Source: Thermodesulfobacteriales bacterium
Lineage (GTDB): Bacteria > Desulfobacterota > Thermodesulfobacteria > Thermodesulfobacteriales > Thermodesulfatatoraceae
Direction: 5' to 3'
Assembly: GCA_026985945.1 (NCBI GenBank)
Contig: JALSPN010000212.1
Span: forward strand, 1 to 8,145
Length of the DNA stretch: 8,145 nucleotides
The notes under the pieces are model-generated. The model worked only from the letters and a program-made list of their open reading frames with translations, was not told the origin of the DNA and did not search any database. Within the stretch, counting starts at the first letter, position 1. Each line of letters opens with the position of its first letter. Both the position numbers and the translations under genes were made by a program. Below, piece after piece: positions 6,347 through 8,145 of this stretch.

Positions 6347-7270
6347 ATGGCAGAGATTTACGATCTGGCCATTATAGGGGGCGGGCCGGCAGGGCTTACC
6401 GCCTATCTCTACGCTGCCCGGGCCCGGCTCAATACCATCCTTATAGAAAAATTATCTCCGGGTGGTCAGGTCCTTGTTACCGATTTTGTGGAAAATTACC
6501 CGGGCTTCCCTGAAGGGCTTCCGGGCTGGGAGCTGATGGAAAAGTTTGTAGCCCATGTCAAAAAGCTTGGTTTTAAACAAAAGCTGGGAGAGGTCACCGG
6601 CCTTGAGCTCAATGGCGAGCTTAAAAGGCTCAAACTTGCTGGAGGAGAAGAGCTCCTTGCCAGGGCGGTCATCATTGCCACCGGGGCTTCACCTAACAAG
6701 CTCGGGGTGCCCGGAGAGAAGGAACTCACGGGAAAGGGGGTTTCTTACTGTGCCACTTGTGACGGCCCTTTTTTTCGAGACCAGACGGTGGCCGTGGTAG
6801 GGGGAGGAAATACCGCCGTGCAGGAGGCCCTCTTTCTCACCAGGTTTGCCGAAAAGGTCTTTCTCATTCATCGTCGGGATCAGCTTCGGGCCCAGAAAAT
6901 CCTTCAGGAAAGGGCTTTTGCCAATCCCAAGATTCACTTCATCTGGAATACGGTGGTGGAAGAAATCCTGGGTCAGGAAAAAGTAGAAGGGGTAAGGATT
7001 AAAAACCGCAAGACCGGTGAAATTAGCACCTTACCGGTGGACGGAGTCTTTATTTTCATTGGTATCCGGCCCCAATCAGATTTTGTGAAGGGGCTCCTCC
7101 CTACTGATGAAAGGGGTTTTATCATTACGGATTGTGAAATGCGCACGGAACTTCCGGGGGTCTTTGCCGCCGGAGACGTGAGAGCCAAGGCCTGTCGGCA
7201 GATTATCACCGCTGCCGGCGATGGGGCTACCGCCGCTTACATGGCAGAACACTACCTTTCGGGAGCCTAG
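6347..7270 (+). CDS. trxB: Thioredoxin-disulfide reductase
   Basis: This is a homodimeric FAD enzyme that passes electrons from NADPH to thioredoxin in the cytoplasm. Its 307 residues match the low-molecular-weight bacterial class. It shows the FAD-binding GGGPAG (11-16), GGQVLVTDFVENYPGFPEG (39-57), the redox centre CATCD (Cys135 and Cys138), the second nucleotide-binding motif GGGNTA (152-157), HRRDQLRA (175-182) whose arginines fit the 2'-phosphate of NADPH, and the C-terminal FAD motif GVFAAGDV (271-278). GGGNTA replaces the commoner GGGDSA, a known type of variation. The HRRD-x2-R pattern argues for a classical NADPH enzyme rather than a ferredoxin- or F420-dependent relative. It starts 3 bases after trxA, with GGGA 6 bases before the ATG, so the two are clearly co-expressed. 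Confidence 0.95.
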   Translation: MAEIYDLAIIGGGPAGLTAYLYAARARLNTILIEKLSPGGQVLVTDFVENYPGFPEGLPGWELMEKFVAHVKKLGFKQKLGEVTGLELNGELKRLKLAGGEELLARAVIIATGASPNKLGVPGEKELTGKGVSYCATCDGPFFRDQTVAVVGGGNTAVQEALFLTRFAEKVFLIHRRDQLRAQKILQERAFANPKIHFIWNTVVEEILGQEKVEGVRIKNRKTGEISTLPVDGVFIFIGIRPQSDFVKGLLPTDERGFIITDCEMRTELPGVFAAGDVRAKACRQIITAAGDGATAAYMAEHYLSGA

Positions 7271-7277
7271 GGCTATC

Positions 7278-8021
7278 ATGAAGCGCCTGGTAATTCCTCT
7301 GCTGGCCATTTTCCTGCTCGCTTCCTGTGGCGGAGGGCCTGGTAAAGGCGGGCTCCTTTCCTGGTTCAAAAAGGGAGAGAAGGTCGAGGCCCAGGACCCA
7401 GAACTTGCCCAGCTCGTAAACCGGGCCCTTAAATATTACCGGAAGGGCTACTGGGAGATGGCCGAAGAGGCCTTTCGGGCCATCAGGGATCGCTACCCTG
7501 ACACTCCCTACGCCCTCTGGGCGGAATTAAAACTTGCGGACTGTAAATTCTACGCCAAACAATATCTGGAAGCCATTGTCCTTTACGAAGAGTTTGAAAA
7601 ACTGCACCCCACCAATGAGGCTATCCCTTACGTGATCTACCAGATTGGCACCTGCTATTACAAACTTATGCTCTCCCCGGATCGGGATCAGAGCTTTACC
7701 AAAAAGGCCATTGAAAATTACGAAAGGCTCCTTGATCGTTATCCGGACTCTCCTTACGTGGTAGAGGCCCGCAAACGGATAAAAGAATGCCGGGAAAGGC
7801 TGGGAGAACACGAACTTTACGTGGCCAAATTCTATTTTCGCACCAAGCGTTACCGGGGGGCCTACTGGAGAATACTTTATCTTTTGCAGACCTACCCTGA
7901 TACCCGCGCTGCCCAAAAGGCCCGCGCCCTGGCTCCTAAATACTATACCAAGGCCCTTGAAGAGACCAGGGCCCTGGCAGCAGGCACTTTGAAAGACTTC
8001 TGGGGGAAGCCGGTTCGTTAG
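7278..8021 (+). CDS. bamD: Outer-membrane protein assembly lipoprotein BamD (YfiO/ComL family)
   Basis: BamD is an outer-membrane-anchored lipoprotein on the periplasmic side. With BamA it folds beta-barrel proteins into the outer membrane. The 247-residue product begins with a lipoprotein signal peptide: basic MKR, a hydrophobic stretch, and the lipobox LASC with Cys17 as the lipidated residue. After a Gly/Lys-rich linker, tetratricopeptide-type helical repeats run from about residue 42 to 215. Typical TPR endings recur as RYPDTPYA (72-79), LHPTNEAI (109-116), RYPDSPYV (154-161) and TYPDTRAA (205-212), with the BamD-like HELYVAKFYFRTKRYRGA at 178-195. The ATG at 7278 gives a proper signal peptide and has AGGG 5 bases before it; an upstream in-frame ATG at 7221 would bury the signal and overlap trxB. 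It follows trxB by 7 bases. The C-terminal tail after residue 220 is short and not distinctive. Its stop overlaps the stop of a convergent gene. Confidence 0.92.
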   Translation: MKRLVIPLLAIFLLASCGGGPGKGGLLSWFKKGEKVEAQDPELAQLVNRALKYYRKGYWEMAEEAFRAIRDRYPDTPYALWAELKLADCKFYAKQYLEAIVLYEEFEKLHPTNEAIPYVIYQIGTCYYKLMLSPDRDQSFTKKAIENYERLLDRYPDSPYVVEARKRIKECRERLGEHELYVAKFYFRTKRYRGAYWRILYLLQTYPDTRAAQKARALAPKYYTKALEETRALAAGTLKDFWGKPVR

Positions 8022-8145
8022 CGATCTTTATTTTCTTCCTCTTTGATTTCTTCCGGGAGGATCTCCTCAAGCCCTTCAAGCCCTTCAAAAAGGTCAAGTG
8101 CTTCGGGTTCCTCCTCATGAGGGGCCAGGTCTTCCCTGAGGGTTT
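8018..8145 (-). CDS. C-terminal end of an unidentified leftward gene with a very acidic tail (partial)
   Basis: On the minus strand one frame stays open from the window edge to a TAA at 8018-8020, giving 41 residues that end EEIKEEENKDR. The visible part is dominated by Glu and Asp (runs such as HEEEPEALDLFEGLEG), and its codons are largely G-first, as in real coding sequence here. Such acidic, probably disordered tails occur on many cytoplasmic proteins, so no family can be named. The stop overlaps the bamD stop by 4 bases, a convergent arrangement. The same DNA also stays open in another minus frame (a Lys/Arg-rich reading running through bamD to 7936) and on the plus strand; both are less like coding sequence. 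The gene continues beyond 8145. Confidence 0.55.
   Translation of the reverse strand, partial: TLREDLAPHEEEPEALDLFEGLEGLEEILPEEIKEEENKDR

Noticed and set aside
7936..8118. Minus-strand Lys/Arg-rich frame of 60 codons overlapping bamD
   Set aside because: It runs through the confirmed bamD end; the other minus frame, ending at 8018, has more gene-like codons and stops cleanly at the gene border.

Overview
The window looks like ordinary chromosomal DNA from a diderm (Gram-negative) bacterium. The diderm call rests on a BamD-type outer-membrane assembly lipoprotein at the right end. The proteins are rich in Leu, Lys, Arg and Glu, the genes are tightly packed with overlaps of 4 to 8 bases, and the trxA-trxB-bamD order would suit a thermophilic anaerobe such as Thermodesulfobacteriota or a related deltaproteobacterial-type lineage. 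That placement is inference from protein character and gene order, not a proven assignment. No RNA gene, mobile element, CRISPR array or sign of recent transfer was seen, and base and codon use look even throughout.

Left part (1-153): an AT-rich, apparently divergent control region. A strong Shine-Dalgarno sequence on the minus strand sits at the very edge (1-7), so a leftward gene should begin just outside. A minus-strand promoter candidate lies at 103-131. A perfect 17-bp palindrome (133-149) sits between that promoter and the start of the rightward cysteine desulfurase gene and overlaps that gene's ribosome binding site.

Middle (154-5939): five rightward genes, very close or overlapping and so probably one transcription unit. 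They are a NifS/IscS-type cysteine desulfurase with a selenocysteine-lyase-like active-site loop, an MFS_3-type exporter, a PAP2 membrane phosphatase, an ArnT/PMT-like membrane glycosyltransferase, and the recombination ATPase RadA. The exporter, phosphatase and glycosyltransferase could form a small envelope set in which the glycosyltransferase uses a polyprenyl-phosphate sugar and the phosphatase recycles polyprenyl pyrophosphate. RadA appears to be a passenger coupled to it by overlap.

Right (5940-8021): an 80-base gap with a promoter candidate leads into trxA-trxB-bamD, a complete thioredoxin system followed by the BamD lipoprotein. The bamD stop overlaps the stop of a convergent minus-strand gene that runs out of the window and shows only a very acidic C-terminal tail.

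I found no convincing undescribed multi-gene system. The points most worth a second look are the 17-bp palindrome in the divergent control region, the GAACH active-site loop of the desulfurase, the PSCH variant in the PAP2 enzyme, and the interlocked convergent stop codons at 8018-8021.
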